In this document: one piece after another, positions 1-11,878 of the stretch
Layout: every line of letters starts with the position of its first letter
Position numbering within the stretch: position 1 is the stretch's first letter
Assembly (NCBI GenBank): GCA_963764825.1
Contig: CAVXUA010000006.1
Span: forward strand, 1 to 64,000
Source: JAZGGS01 sp963764825
Lineage (GTDB): Bacteria; Bacteroidota; Ignavibacteria; Ignavibacteriales; Ignavibacteriaceae
Direction of reading: 5' to 3'
DNA: 64,000 nucleotides
Translations under genes and position numbers: made by a program
Notes under the pieces: generated by a model
Database searches by the model: none
Seen by the model: only the letters and a program-made list of their open reading frames with translations
What the model was told of the DNA's origin: nothing

Positions 1-7
1 CGCAAAA

Positions 8-33
8 AAAAGCTCAGAAAATTCTGAGCTTTT
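8..33. terminator. Perfect 12-bp hairpin, intrinsic terminator
   Basis: The 12-bp arms AAAAGCTCAGAA and TTCTGAGCTTTT are exact inverse complements around a 2-base loop. On the minus strand the stem runs into a T tract (the A run at 4-11), and on the plus strand into TTTTATCATTTT, so it may act in both directions. It probably ends a plus-strand gene lying left of the window. Confidence 0.7.
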
Positions 34-174
34 ATCATTTTAAAATGAATTTATTAATTATTCTTAGACTGATTTTTCACCATCCTACAAATTAAAAACA
101 AAAAACAAATCCTATTAACTATATCACTCAATTAGTATATTTAAACCCATCTAAAATCATATAAAATATTTTCT

Positions 175-1865
175 ATGAAATCTCAGTTTACTTTACTTTT
201 TGATAGTTATTGCTTTTAACAATAAGCAATACTTTTTCACAGGTAGAAAATGTACCGCTCATCACATCCTGTATATACTTTCCTTAAAGAGATGAAAGTA
301 AAAGGGATTATTCCTTATATAAATGAAGACTTACCGAATCTTTCCAGATTTGAAGTAAAAAATCACCTGGAAACAATAAATAAAAATAACTGGTGAACTT
401 AAGTTCAACAGAAATACAAATTATTGAACAGGTATAAAGCAGAGTTTTATGAAAGCCTGGATGCTGATACCACAACTTACTTTTTTCATCCCGAAAAGAG
501 TTTCTCAACAAGTCTATCCGAAGTGTTTTCAAACAAAGTAAAATATTTATATGCTTACAAGGAAAAGAATGCAAATATTTATATGGACTTGTATCGGTCA
601 TGTTTATTACGGTCAAACTTTTAAACCGGAAATAAACAACAGCACACTTTTTGATGGTGGCTTACGGGTTCACGGTACTGTTTTCAATCATCTTGGTTAT
701 AGTTATCTCATTTATAAAAGGTGGAGCAAGCGGTAAGCAGGGAAGTAGGCGAACTAATTGAACCTAGACTATTGTATAGTTTTAAATGGATTGAAAATAC
801 TGAAAATATTGGCAATTACGATTTTACAACCGGTTATATAAAATATCATACAGAACCGGTTAATGATATGAACCTTTCCCTACAGGTAGGAAGGGAGAAT
901 AAAACAATTGGTTATGGTTACAGCAGCAAACTTGTACTTTCAGGTGATAACCCGCCGCTCGATTTTATCCAGTTTAATTTTGATTACGGAATTGTAAACT
1001 TTTCTTCTCTTCATGGTTCTACAGTTGGAGAGTTTAGTATGAATAGAAATGCAAGGTTTACTAAATATTTCGCATTCAATCGGTTAAAGTTAAAGTTTGA
1101 AAACCTATTTAATGTTGGAATTGGCGAAAGTATTGTTTATTCGGGCAGGGGATTGAATTAGCTTATTTAACACCAATTGGCTTTTATAAATTTATTGAGC
1201 ACTCTATTCCAGGATAGAGACAATGCAAAACTTTATTTCGATTTTCAATCTGGATTTATAAAGAACCTGGAATTCCAGGCAACTTTTTTGCTTGATGAAG
1301 ATATTCTTTCTAACCTTCAGGATTTAGAAAAGTACACAAATAAAACTGCATACCAGCTTGGAGCTTTTTGGTATCAACCATTTTCAATTGATGATCTTTC
1401 ATTCATTTTAGAGTACACAAGAATTCGTCCTTTTGTTTATACACATTTTGATAGCATGAATGTTTACACTGCATTTCGGAAAAAATCTTGGGCATAAAAT
1501 TGGACCAAATGCTGATGAACTATTCTCCCGTCTTTCATATAATGTTAATGATTGGATTCGTTTAAATCTTGTTTATGCACACATCAGGAGAGGAGAAAAT
1601 GTTTATGATGATGAAGGCAATCTGGTTAAAAATGTTGGTGGTGATATTTATTTAAGTCATGGTCACGTTCTTGAAAATACTACTGCAAAATTTTTAGACG
1701 GTATAAGGATTAATAACGATGTTTTTGAAATTGGAATAAGAATAGAACCGGCACGCGATTTTATTTTTGATATAATTTACAATTACAATATAGAATCAAA
1801 TATTACAAAGTGGGATTAAAGATTATTGTAGCTACGGCTTTATCAGGTTTACACTTAATTATTAG
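175..1865 (+). CDS. Wzi-like capsule assembly outer-membrane protein (frame interrupted by indels)
   Basis: This is an outer-membrane beta-barrel of the capsule-assembly Wzi type, about 560 residues when the frames are joined, which fits the family in Bacteroidota relatives. A signal peptide starts at 175 (MKSQFTLL), followed by SHPVYTFLKEMKVKGIIP from about 253, the usual mature start of this family. Long alternating aromatic strands follow (for example YLIYKGGASGK and LLYSFKWIENT), and the end is IKDYCSYGFIRFTLNY at 1815-1865. The frame changes near 205, 240, 400, 595, 725-765, 1160, 1480 and 1815, and each time coding resumes with family-like sequence, so indel errors are likelier than decay. 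Wzi proteins bind or organise surface polysaccharide. The nearby poly-gamma-glutamate genes make a capsule role plausible, but the assignment is from the sequence pattern alone. Confidence 0.6.
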
Positions 1866-2009
1866 TGTGAAGAATAATCAAACCGCAATATTAGTTGGTT
1901 ACTGAATTTTAATAAATGTTAATCTTTAACCAATTCTGCTAATCATCTACTTTGGTATTTTTCCACATTACTTGCTAATTGTTAAGTTTTTTTAATACTT
2001 CTTTTCTAT

Positions 2010-2017
2010 TATATTTG
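2010..2017 (+). promoter_or_regulatory. Possible Bacteroidota-type -7 box
   Basis: TATATTTG matches the Bacteroidota sigma-A -7 consensus TAnnTTTG and lies about 105 bases before the C25 peptidase start. I see no convincing -33 TTTG at the usual 19-21-base distance, so this is weak. The rest of 1866-2009 shows nothing else recognisable. Confidence 0.3.
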
Positions 2018-2121
2018 TTTAATATTCTTAGAAAAATAGTTCGTGTTAGTACTCTTAAATAGGACTTATTTGTCCGATAGGTAACATTTACAGTATTCAA
2101 ATAAAAGTGGGAGATTTACTG

Positions 2122-5100
2122 ATGATAAAGAAAATTACACTTATTTTCATAACCGGCTCTTCTTAATTAACTCCCTTTCCGTCGCCCAATGGGTATCGAT
2201 TGATAATAACTCCATCCCAAACTCCAAACCAAATGTTCAATTAATAAGTGATGATATTACCGGCACGGTAATCAAGATTGAACTTCCTGGAATCCAGATA
2301 GATGAATTTATCGCTGAAGGAAAAACTTACCATTCCATTAATATTGGTGCTGAAGCAATTACTACTGAGGTTGGTCTTCCGGAAATTCCACATCTTGCCA
2401 AGGTATTGGCTATTCCCAACCAGGGAACAATTAGTGTGGAAGTATTGGAAACCGGTGAGTCAAAAATTATAAAAGGAATTAATATTCCACCTGCAAGGGA
2501 AAGCTGGATAGAGGGTAAACCGGAAACACAATATCTTGAAAATGAAGAATCATATAGTTCTTCAAATTATATCCGCAGGAAATTGTAAGAGTTGAGGATC
2601 CTGCTGTCTTTCGCGATTTTAGAATTGCACGTGTATCAATATTTCCCCTAAGGTATTCACCCGCAAAAAATGAAATAGAAGCTTATTCATCAATCACTAT
2701 CCGCGTTAATTATGGATCAGGCAATAGGAATTAATCCAAAATTAACCGCCAAAAAACCTATTGCTCCCTCATTTGATAAGCTGTATAAAAGTTTTATTTT
2801 CAATTATGATGAAGTATTTCAGAGAGAATATTATGGAGATGAATTAGGTTTCGATGTTATGCTTTGTATTATGCCGGATGTACTTGAACCTGATTTCCAA
2901 ACTTATGCTGCCTGGAAACATAAAATAGGTACTTATATTCATGTTACTAAATTCAGTGAAATTGGCGCAAACTGAAAACAACCCCACTGCGGTTAAAAAT
3001 CATATTTTAGATGCATACACACACTTGGGAGAACCCTCCCACTCACGTCTTGATTGTAGGAGATGATGGTGTAGCACCAGTAAAATATATTTCTTATGAT
3101 TATACGTTTGTTTACGAAAATTATTTTGTTGAGCTGGAAGGAAATGATTATTTCCCGGAAATGATGATCGGTAGGTTTACGAATCAAGGCGATTACAGAA
3201 TGCGGGTAATGATAAATAAATTTATTGATTATGAGAAAACTCCATATATAGAAGATCCGGATTGGTTCAGAAAGGGTTTGACTTGTTCAAACGATGCATA
3301 TATATCGCAAATATATACTAAAAGATTTACTGCCAGCAAAATGTTAGAAGAAGGTGGAAATTTTATTTCTGTAGATTCAATGTATAACGGATATCCCTGT
3401 CCGGGAAACGTAAGCGACATTATTAAATATGATTAATGAAGGAAGAAGCTTCCTTAATTATAGGGGTGAAGGATGGAGCAGTGGATGGTGGGCATCATTG
3501 CATTCCATTTGAAACTTCAGATGTTAGCTTCGACTTAATAATGGAGAGAAATTAACGTTTGTTACCAGTATTGGCTGCGGTGTGGCAATGTTCGATGCAA
3601 ACGGAGGTAATTGTTTTGGTGAGGCGTGGGTACAACTTGGAGCTGAATTTGAACCAAGAGGGTGCTTGTGCATTTGTAGGCCCAACTTCCAATACTCACA
3701 CAACTTATAATAATAAAATTGATATGGGAATTTATATGGGGATGTTCATAGAGGGTATGGATAGCCCTGGCGAAGCTCTTGCTTAGCGGCAGATTATATA
3801 TGTATGAAGTATTTGGGGATACTTACTGGGTTGAGTACCACTACAGGGTTTACTGTGTACTTGGTGATCCCAGTTTGCATGTATGGAAGGATACCCCTGA
3901 AAATGTTAGTGTTGCTTATACTGATACGGTTATTGTAGGATTTAGCCAACCTCAGGTAGCTGTAACTTATTCAACCAGCGGGATGCCTGTTGCAAATGCC
4001 GAGGTTTGTATTTCAGGTAACGGTATTTATGCTGTTGGTACAACTTCAGAAGGTGGTACACTCACTTTAGATATAAATACTACTTCCGCAGGTGAACTCG
4101 ATTTAGTGGTGCGTGGTGGAAAGGTTGTTCCGTTTGAAGGAACTATTCAAGCTATTGAAGGTGAGGAAAGTGTTGCTCCGGCTGGTATTCCACTCGTTAC
4201 GGATATTGATGGTAATAATGATGGACTAATAAACCCAAATGAAAATTGTACAATTACTTTTTCACTAAAAAATTATGGAACACAAACAGCAAATACTGTT
4301 TATGCAAAACTTTCTGTACCAGATAGTGTTGCAAACAGCGTAGAAATCGTAACCACTGATTCGATAAGCTTTGGAACTCTTGCTCCAAATGATTCAGTAC
4401 AAGGTTTACCATTTCAATTTTTTGTAAAACCTGGATGCGCTGTTGGTTTCGAAATTCCTTTTCAGTTGCACGTTTCAAGCTCAACTACATCTTGGGAATA
4501 TTACCGGAACGAAACTGTACACGGTTGTCAATTGGAATATTCCGAGCACTTTATTGATGATAATGGAAATGTATTAAACAATTATCGTATGGATCCTGGT
4601 GAAACAGTTAACCTATTATTAAAAATTAATAATATAGGAGACGATCTTGCACCAGATGTAAAAGGAATATTGCGTAGCACCGATCAGTATATAACCATTA
4701 TTGATTCAGTTGGTTCATTTGAAACAATTTTAACTGATAGTAACGCAACAAACGAGACCGATTACTTTGTTGTAAAAGTAAGTGACAATTGTCCCGTTCC
4801 ATATTTGGCTGGATACTCAGTTCAATTATCAACTCAAAATGGTTTATATCCCTACTCCGTCATTGATACATTTTCAATTCCGGTAGCTATGCCTTCAGTC
4901 ACGATCCAACCGGGCCAGATTAATACGGCTATTATGCTTACTCGAGTGATGATAATCTTTGGCAGCAATCTCCCGAATATAATTGGTTTGAAATAAGTGG
5001 AATTGGAACAGAAATTCCACGGGGAGGTGCAAGCAATTTAACTGTTACTACTAACATTCCATTTTCTTTTAAGCATTATGGAATTAATTATTCGCAATTA

Positions 5101-5894
5101 AGAATAAGTACTGATGGATGGATTGCTCCTGGAAGTGGTACACTAACTGCACCACATAATTATCCGTTACCGCGGCCTGATGCAATTAACAATATGGTTG
5201 CTGCATTCTGGGATGACCTTTTCTCAAACGATCCGCAAGAAACTAGGAAAAATATATTACTACTATGATGCTGCCAATCACAGGTTTATTATTGAATGGT
5301 CTAGAAGTTGGGCATATTGAAGATTATACTAATAAAGAAACTTTTCAAATAATACTACTTGATCCCGCTTTTTATCCTACCCAAACTGGAGATGGAGAGA
5401 TAATTTGCCAGTACAAAATTGTTAGTGAACCAGGCAGCAGCTACAATTGGGATAGAGAACAATAATGAAGATATTGGGTTACAATATGTTTACGATGAAC
5501 AGATATTCTGTAACGGCATCTGAATTAACGGATAATTTTGCTATTAAATTTACTACTGACAGTGCAACTGTTGTTTCAGTTGAAAATGAATTTAATGCGG
5601 AAAATTTATTGCCACAGGAATATGCTTTATATCAAAATTATCCTAATCCTTTTAACCCTGAAACTATAATAAGATATGATATTCCAGAGGCAGGATTATG
5701 TAACACTTAAAATTTACAGGATTGACGGACAGCTAGTTAGAACAATGCAGGATTCTCATCAATCACAAGGTAGGTATGAAAGAACCTGGGATGGTAAAAA
5801 TGATTTTGGAAATAAAGTTAGCTCAGGAGTTTATTTTTACCAGCTGCGTGCAGGTAGTTTTGTACAAACAAAAAAACTTATACTGTTAAAGTAA
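2122..5894 (+). CDS. Gingipain-type C25 cysteine peptidase with T9SS tail (frame interrupted by indels)
   Basis: This is a secreted C25-family protein of about 1,250 residues. In order it shows a signal peptide (MIKKITLIFI), a gingipain-like propeptide (about 30-200), the C25 catalytic domain (THVLIVGDDGVAPV near 3040; NYRGEGWSSGWW near 3455; TSIGCGVAMFDANGG near 3565), beta-sandwich domains with a DGNNDGLINPNE module near 4210, and a class-A T9SS tail (NYPNPFNPETIIRYDIPE at about 5635 to the end). The catalytic cysteine region is kept, but where gingipains carry the catalytic His (GHG) this protein has GEG. The frame shifts near 2165, 2583, 2715, 2985, 3430, 3500, 3780, 4940, 5240, 5465 and 5695 with conserved sequence on both sides, so I treat it as one gene. 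It would be exported across both membranes and anchored or released at the surface. Start chosen for the RBS-like GGGAG upstream. Confidence 0.75.
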
Positions 5895-5924
5895 AAGTAT
5901 TTAGTTGATAAAGAAGATTTTTAA

Positions 5925-7116
5925 ATGTACGTTTCTTTACTGTTATTAATAATAATTCTTCTTGCATCCATTTTTGGAATAATTGAGTATTTCCTTCATC
6001 AAAAAAGAATTTACTCAATTCCTATTCAGAATCCACGTTAATGGCACACGTGGAAAATCAAGTGTAACAAGATTGATCGGCGCAGGTTTGCGCGAAGGCG
6101 GAATTAAAACAATTACAAAAGTTACAGGAACTTATCCACGGCTAATCCTCGAGGATGGAACTGAAGCAGCAATTCATAGAAAAGAGGAGTCCGAATATTA
6201 TCGAGCAGCTCTCTATTATAAAGTTTGCTGCGAGAAGAAAAGCAGAGGCAATAGTACTGGAATGCATGGCGCTTGCAACCTCAATACCAATGGATTACTG
6301 AAAAGAAAATGATTCACTCAACCATAGGCGTTATTACTAATGTAAGATTAGATCATGTTGATGTAATGGGTTACACACTTCCCGAAATTGCTAAAGTCCT
6401 AAGCAAGACAATTCCTAATAATCAAAATTTTTTTATGACAGAAACAGGAGCATCTGATATACTAAATCAAACTGCTAAAAAAAATAAATCTAAAGTGCAT
6501 ATCGCAAAACCAGAATCTGTTTCCAATGAAGAAATGAAGGAATTTAAATATATAGAACATAAAGAAAATGTAGCAATGGCTTTAAAAGTGTGTAATCACC
6601 TTGCGATAGATCGAGTTACAGCATTGAGAGGAATGTACAATGCAAACCCTGATGCAGGCGCACTGAAACTTTATAGAGTGAATGCCTTCAATAAAATTAC
6701 CAACTTCTTTAATGCTTTTGCTGCAAATGATTATCAATCTACATTGATGATCTGGAAAATGATTAAGCAAGAGATTGGTTTTAAAGGACCGAAAATAATT
6801 CTACTTAATACAAGGCACGATCGGATGGATAGAGCCAAACAGCTTACTGAAATGCTTGGTAAGAATTTGCGTGAGGAAATGGATTATTTAATGTTAATCG
6901 GACAATCTACAGATGTTGTAAAAGATTTATCAATATCGGAAGGTGTGGACCGGAAAAAAATAATTAATTTGGGATGGACTGAACCATCGTCTAGTTTTTG
7001 AAAAAGTTCTATCATACACAGACGATGAATCGACTGTTGTTGCAATTGGTAATATGGGTGGAATGGGTGCCAAAGTGGCTAATTTCTTTGAGAATAGGAG
7101 TATAAAGAATGGTTGA
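5925..7116 (+). CDS. pgsB: Poly-gamma-glutamate synthase PgsB/CapB (frame interrupted by indels)
   Basis: This is the ATP-dependent amide ligase that polymerises glutamate, a Mur-ligase-like enzyme of about 395 residues, the normal PgsB length. It has an N-terminal membrane helix (SLLLLIIILLASIFGIIEYF), the P-loop NGTRGKSSVTRLI, the family segment VLECMALQPQYQWI, then TNVRLDHVDVMG, and ends in VVAIGNMGGMGAKVANFF. The frame changes near 6010, 6190, 6280 and 6990; these look like indel errors because the two sides join into a continuous family sequence. It overlaps the pgsC start by 8 bases, the usual coupling in these operons. PgsB works at the inner membrane with PgsC. Confidence 0.88.
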
Positions 7117-7561
7117 AATAGCTATTACACTTGGATTAATATTTAGTTTGCTTTCTTATGAGATTTTTGGATTGGCTGCGGGAGGCATAGTTGTGCCCGG
7201 TTATATTGCATTACAATTATCCGAGCCAGATAGATTGGCTGGAATAATTGTTGTCAGCCTGTTAACTTATCTTCTTGTAAAAGTTTTAGGCAACTATACT
7301 TTTCTTTATGGAAGAAGACAAATGGTTGTTTGCTTACTTGTTGGATGTTTACTAGCAAATTTTTCTCGCCACTTTTTAATCATTGATGTAACCACAAGCA
7401 CAGTGCAATTGCAAGCCGTTGGATGGGTTATTCCCGGGTTGATTGCTCACTGGTTTGGAAAACAGGGTATTTACAGAACACTCTGCGTACTGTTTATTAC
7501 TTCAGTGTTAGTTAGAATGTTGGTAATCATTTTATTTGATGGAAAATTATTTCCTATTTAA
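7109..7561 (+). CDS. pgsC: Poly-gamma-glutamate biosynthesis membrane protein PgsC/CapC
   Basis: A 150-residue integral membrane protein with about four or five helices and the CapC hallmark near the N-terminus (GLAAGGIVVPGYIAL), plus GWVIPGLIAHWFGKQG in the second half. Length and motif order match PgsC, the membrane partner of PgsB in making and exporting poly-gamma-glutamate. The ATG lies inside the last codons of pgsB with AGGAG seven bases upstream, so translation is coupled. The frame is intact. Confidence 0.9.
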   Translation: MVEIAITLGLIFSLLSYEIFGLAAGGIVVPGYIALQLSEPDRLAGIIVVSLLTYLLVKVLGNYTFLYGRRQMVVCLLVGCLLANFSRHFLIIDVTTSTVQLQAVGWVIPGLIAHWFGKQGIYRTLCVLFITSVLVRMLVIILFDGKLFPI

Positions 7562-7586
7562 TTTTTTGTTGGGAGTATTTAGATAG

Positions 7587-8708
7587 ATGTATTTGTTTCG
7601 AGCAGGATCTAAGAGAGTTTTAAGCGTGTTGGCACTGTTGGCTTTACTTGCTTTCCTGGCAGTGGAAAATGGGAAGGTAGATGTAAAACGTGAGTGGTAC
7701 AAAGAAAAGCTTGAAGCTTCAAAATTGGCAAAAGTAGCAGCAGATTATTTAAAAGAATATCGTCTGCAAAAGGGAATATTTATTGATGATTTAAATGATC
7801 CCAACGAAACAGCATTGATTGGACAGGATATTACACTAATCACTACAGACCGCGGATACATTGAAGCAAAATTAACTGCCACAAATCCTAATTTTGCAGC
7901 TGTGATAGTTGATATGCTCATGGAATCTGAATTGAAAAAGAATGATATAGTTGCTATTGCTTTTACGGGCTCTCTACCAGGGCTAAATATTGCCATACAT
8001 TCTGCCGTACAAACATTAAATTTAAAACCAATAATTATAACATCAGTTGGTGCATCTAATTGGGGTGCTAACGATCCTTACTTCACGTGGTTGGATATGG
8101 AAAAAGTACTTTATGATGCAGAAATTTTTAAACATAGATCAATTGCTGCTTCCATTGGCGGAGGACTTGATAGGGGAAGAGGATTAAGTCCTGAAGGAAG
8201 ACGATTAATCACAGATGCTATTAAAAGAAACCAAGTTGAATTTATTAACGAGGAATACCTGGAGGATAGTATTGAAAAAAGACTGCTGCTTTACACTAAT
8301 GAGAGGAAAGGTAAACCCATCAAAGCATTTATCAATGTTGGCGGTGGTATAGCGAGTCTCGGATCAACTGAAAACAATCAATTTATATCAAGTGGATTAT
8401 CTAAATCGTTAGCAATGAAAAATTTTCCACGAAGGGGTGTGCTGATCACCATGGCAGAGGAAGATATTCCTATTATTCATATGTTAAATATTACACAACT
8501 TGCAAGTAAATATGGATTACCCATTAGCCCATCACCACTTCCTCTTCCTGGTGAAGGTGAAATTTTTATACAAAGACAATATAGCATGGTTTTAACAATA
8601 GTAGTTACAATATTTTTAATGATAGCTATTGCACTTGTATTTATTATGGAAAAGAAACGGCACCGGCTTGGTGCAGAGCAAATTCCAATGCAACAACATA
8701 ATTTATAG
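7587..8708 (+). CDS. pgsW: Poly-gamma-glutamate system protein PgsW
   Basis: A 373-residue protein with an N-terminal membrane anchor (about 10-30) and a C-terminal helix (about 328-352) flanking a soluble domain with glycine-rich, nucleoside-fold-like segments (VAIAFTGSLPGLNIA; SIGGGLDRGRG; INVGGGIASLGS). These match the protein found next to pgsBC in bacteria that lack the Bacillus PgsA/E set. The biochemical role is not established; an inner-membrane assembly factor is the natural guess. It follows pgsC by 25 bases in the same direction, so the three genes form one operon. Confidence 0.8.
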   Translation: MYLFRAGSKRVLSVLALLALLAFLAVENGKVDVKREWYKEKLEASKLAKVAADYLKEYRLQKGIFIDDLNDPNETALIGQDITLITTDRGYIEAKLTATNPNFAAVIVDMLMESELKKNDIVAIAFTGSLPGLNIAIHSAVQTLNLKPIIITSVGASNWGANDPYFTWLDMEKVLYDAEIFKHRSIAASIGGGLDRGRGLSPEGRRLITDAIKRNQVEFINEEYLEDSIEKRLLLYTNERKGKPIKAFINVGGGIASLGSTENNQFISSGLSKSLAMKNFPRRGVLITMAEEDIPIIHMLNITQLASKYGLPISPSPLPLPGEGEIFIQRQYSMVLTIVVTIFLMIAIALVFIMEKKRHRLGAEQIPMQQHNL

Positions 8709-8762
8709 CAGCAATATTTATAAAGATAAAATTTATAAGCATTTAAAAGTAAAAAGTATAAA

Positions 8763-9676
8763 ATGAATTTTCTCTACTCTCTAATTCTAATTTTGATTTT
8801 TGTTATTCCATTCAATTCTTTGCCCCAAGGCTCAAATACTAATGTATTAAAACCAAAAAACGCCGAAACTAAGCTAAAAACAATAATTTCTGGTAAGAGT
8901 AAGAATTATTATCCGTTAAAATTCGGAGACGCAGCAATAATTTCTTTAAGGGGTCCTGGAAAATTAAAAATAATTACCAGGGTACAATTTACTTCCATTA
9001 AGGATCGATATTTAGACTACAAAATTTATTACAGGATTGACGGGACACATAAAAATGAAATTGAATTTGATAATGTGAAAAGATCTGAATCTGCGAAGTA
9101 TAATATTAAATCATTAGGAGTGCCGGGTGTTGGTAAAAATATAATCCTTGAATTTGGACTTGGGGATCACACTTTAGAAATATGGTCTGCAATGAAATTT
9201 CCTAATGTTACAGCAAGGTATTTATTTACTAAAACCAAAGGAATGAAAATTAAATGGGTAACTTTATCTCCAATGTACCCAAAGGAACCGGTTGATTTAG
9301 TAAGCAGCGAAGAAGTCATTCCTTATTTTCGTTTTTCAAAATCTAAACCTTTAAAAGTGAAGATTACCGGTCCAACAATTTTACGAATTTTGAACCGAGT
9401 GGAAAACCATTATTATATGAAAGGTATGATTAATTACAGACTTCAGGTTAAAGAAGATGGGCATATTAAAAACACTTATCTGCTATGCAGTAAGCGCTCA
9501 GAGGTAACTTCATATAAACGGGATAATGAAAGAATTCCTGGCAAAGCGAAAGAAATTGTTATTAATGTACCGACGCGGGACACATTTTTATGAAATTATT
9601 CCACTTGATAAAGATAAAAAAACAATATTGGGAAGGAGTTCTCTTTCCCAAAAAAGATATTAAACTAGAAGAGTAA
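8763..9676 (+). CDS. Secreted protein of unknown function in the pgs operon (C-terminus frame-shifted)
   Basis: About 304 residues, with a clear signal peptide (MNFLYSLILILIFVIPFNSLPQG). The mature part is basic and beta-rich (ISLRGPGKLKIITRVQF; LRILNRVENHYYMKGMINY), with two similar 'GPGKLKI / GPTILRI' segments that suggest two related beta-domains. The frame breaks near 9588 and in the A run near 9617; joined, it ends KKQYWEGVLFPKKDIKLEE at 9676, 8 bases before the next gene. I recognise no named family. Its place between pgsW and an outer-membrane barrel suggests a periplasmic role in polymer export or length control, which is inference. Confidence 0.6.
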
Positions 9677-9684
9677 AAATTGTT

Positions 9685-10828
9685 ATGAAATTAATTTTAT
9701 CGCCGATTGCAAATCGGTTTTTAATATTTTCTCTGATAATATTTTTCATTTCATTAAGTGAAAGTATGTTAGCAGGGGATAACCCAAAGAAGGAAACCAA
9801 GTATTGGGAAGTTCGTCTTATCTCTCGGTACAATGTATGATAACAATATATTAAAATATTCCGATAAGTACATCCAGCGATTTATAAATTTAGAGGATGA
9901 AGGAAGATTTCATATCAGTCGTTATGATGACCTTGTATTGCCGTATTCTATTGGTTTATCGTATACAAATAAAATCATCGGAGATTTGAAAACAATATTT
10001 TCGGTAGGTTTTAATTCTAATGCATATTCATACAATGGAATTAAAACTTGGTCACAGTATAATATTCAGTGGCGTCAATACCTTTCTAAATCTACAAGTT
10101 TCCGCTTCTCTTATTCATATATCCCAAACTTTTATATAAGACATTTTCGCGATGATGACTGGGTAGATCGATTTGGTTATACACCAGAAACTTTTCAACC
10201 ATATGAGTTTTCAAAAGATGATTTTAGTGCGTGGATTCAACATAACTTTTTTTGGAAAACCACAAGAGTGCGTCTCTATTTTACTTATATGAGGTATTTT
10301 CATAATGAGCATTATACTGAGTATGACAGCGATAACCTGCTTTATGGATTTCGAGTTTACCAGTCATTAACAAAAAATATTAAAGTAAATGGGGGTTATA
10401 AATATGTTTCTTCGGACGCTAAAGGAATTGATGAGATTAATGATCTTAATGAAGATGAAATAGCAACTCGTGGTGATGCAGATTATAATGAACATATATA
10501 TTCTATCGGAGCTGCTTTCACATTTCCAAAAGTGTTCGGTTTGAAGAATGATATTAGCATTACAGGTCAGTATCAAAGAAGATTATTTACTACGGATCAT
10601 TATCTTGAGTTAGATCCTATTCATGCTGGAAGAGATGATAAAAATTTCCGCATTTATTCATCTTATAAATTGAACATCTTTAGTTATTTATCAGTTACAG
10701 CCTTTTATAACTGGATTTATCGTGATTCAGATACTTTAGCAGAGGCTAATCGAGAATATCTTTCTGATGAGAAAGACTACAGCCAATACCAGCTGGGAAT
10801 AAAAATTAATTATAAAATTCAATTTTGA
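9685..10828 (+). CDS. Outer-membrane beta-barrel protein in the pgs operon (one frameshift)
   Basis: About 380 residues. A signal peptide starts at 9685 (MKLILSPIANRFLIFSLIIFF), the frame shifts near 9830, and the rest reads as alternating amphipathic strands rich in Tyr/Phe (FRFSYSYIPNFYIRHF; TRVRLYFTYMRYF; LGIKINYKIQF at the end), with the terminal Phe typical of Omp85-inserted barrels. The size predicts roughly 14-16 strands. No family is recognised. A barrel directly behind pgsBCW in a diderm bacterium is a good candidate for the outer-membrane exit route of poly-gamma-glutamate, but this is inferred from position only. Confidence 0.65.
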
Positions 10829-10862
10829 ACAAAATAAAATATAAATTATTAAGGAACATATT

Positions 10863-11867
10863 ATGTTAAGATTGTACGGAATGCTTTTAATTTTAAGCTT
10901 ATTATTAATAAGCTGTGGAACTCCTCTAGATCCTGAATCAATTGATGGAAATGATGGTGGATATAAAATTGTTAGCAGGATTACAACTTCGGGATATTCG
11001 CAGGATGTTGTAGTTGATAAATAATTCTCTTGCATTCGTAGCTCAGGGTGAAGGTGGACTAATTATTATTAATATCTCTGATCCCACTAAACCTGGAATA
11101 ATTACTACTGTAAATGAAGGAATGAAAGGATATTCTTACAAAGTTGCTCGTAAAGATTCAGTTCTTTATGTAGCATCCGGCGGATTCGGAGTTTCAGTTA
11201 TTAATGTTATTGATCCAGATGAATCCACAAATGACTAGCAACAAACCTTGCATTAAAACCAGCAAGGAATTTTCATGTAATGGGTAATTTTCTATTCGCA
11301 ACTGTTGCTGAATACGGAGTGCAAATATCCGAGATAAGTAATGCAACTCAACCTGATACTAGGGGAGGAACTAAACACCCGGATATGCACAGGGTATTTG
11401 CGCCTCAGCAGATAGCAATTATTTGTTAGTAGCTTGTGGCGAAATGGGTTTTGCGGTTTTTGATATATCTGAATTACAAAGTGGGTGGGGAAACTATCCA
11501 ATGCTAGGATGGGTTGATATTACCTGAATATACTGAAGATGTGGTTACTCATCCAACTCTTTCTTATGCATATATTGCATGCGGTACAGCAGGTTTAACA
11601 ATTGCTGATTTTTCGGATCCTACAGATGTAAAGATTTTAAGTAGTTATGATACAGGTGGTTATGCTAAAGAAATCCTTTATAAAAATAACAAAGTCTATT
11701 TAACTACTGAAGCAAGAGGGCTTAAAATTATTGATGTAACAAATGTTTCCTCTCCAGTACTCATTGGTACTGTTAAAACAGAATATGCAATGGGATTGGA
11801 TATGGATGAGAATTATATTTACGTTGCCGATGAAGTGGAAGGTTTAATTACCATTTCAATTCCATAA
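10863..11867 (+). CDS. LVIVD-repeat lipoprotein (frame interrupted by indels)
   Basis: A lipoprotein signal (LLLISCG, Cys at about residue 18) is followed by repeats of about 42 residues built on 'A.V..G.GGL.IINISDPTKP', 'LYVASGGFGVSVINV.DP', 'LLVACGEMGFAVFDIS', 'AYIACGTAGLTIADFSDPT', 'KVYLTTEARGLKIIDVTN' and 'IYVADEVEGLITISIP'. These are LVIVD-type beta-propeller blades, usually six to seven per protein. The frame breaks near 11020, 11238, 11385 and 11515. It sits 30 bases behind the outer-membrane barrel and probably belongs to the pgs operon as a surface or periplasmic lipoprotein. LVIVD propellers are assumed to bind other proteins or polymers. Confidence 0.7.
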
Positions 11868-11878
11868 TAAAATTGGAG

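Noticed and set aside
4254..4484. Minus-strand frame of 76 codons within the C25 gene.
   Set aside because: It lies opposite a well-supported coding region and has no family-like sequence; a shadow frame.
7745..7996. Minus-strand frame inside pgsW.
   Set aside because: Opposite the conserved pgsW frame, which has membrane helices and glycine motifs; a shadow.
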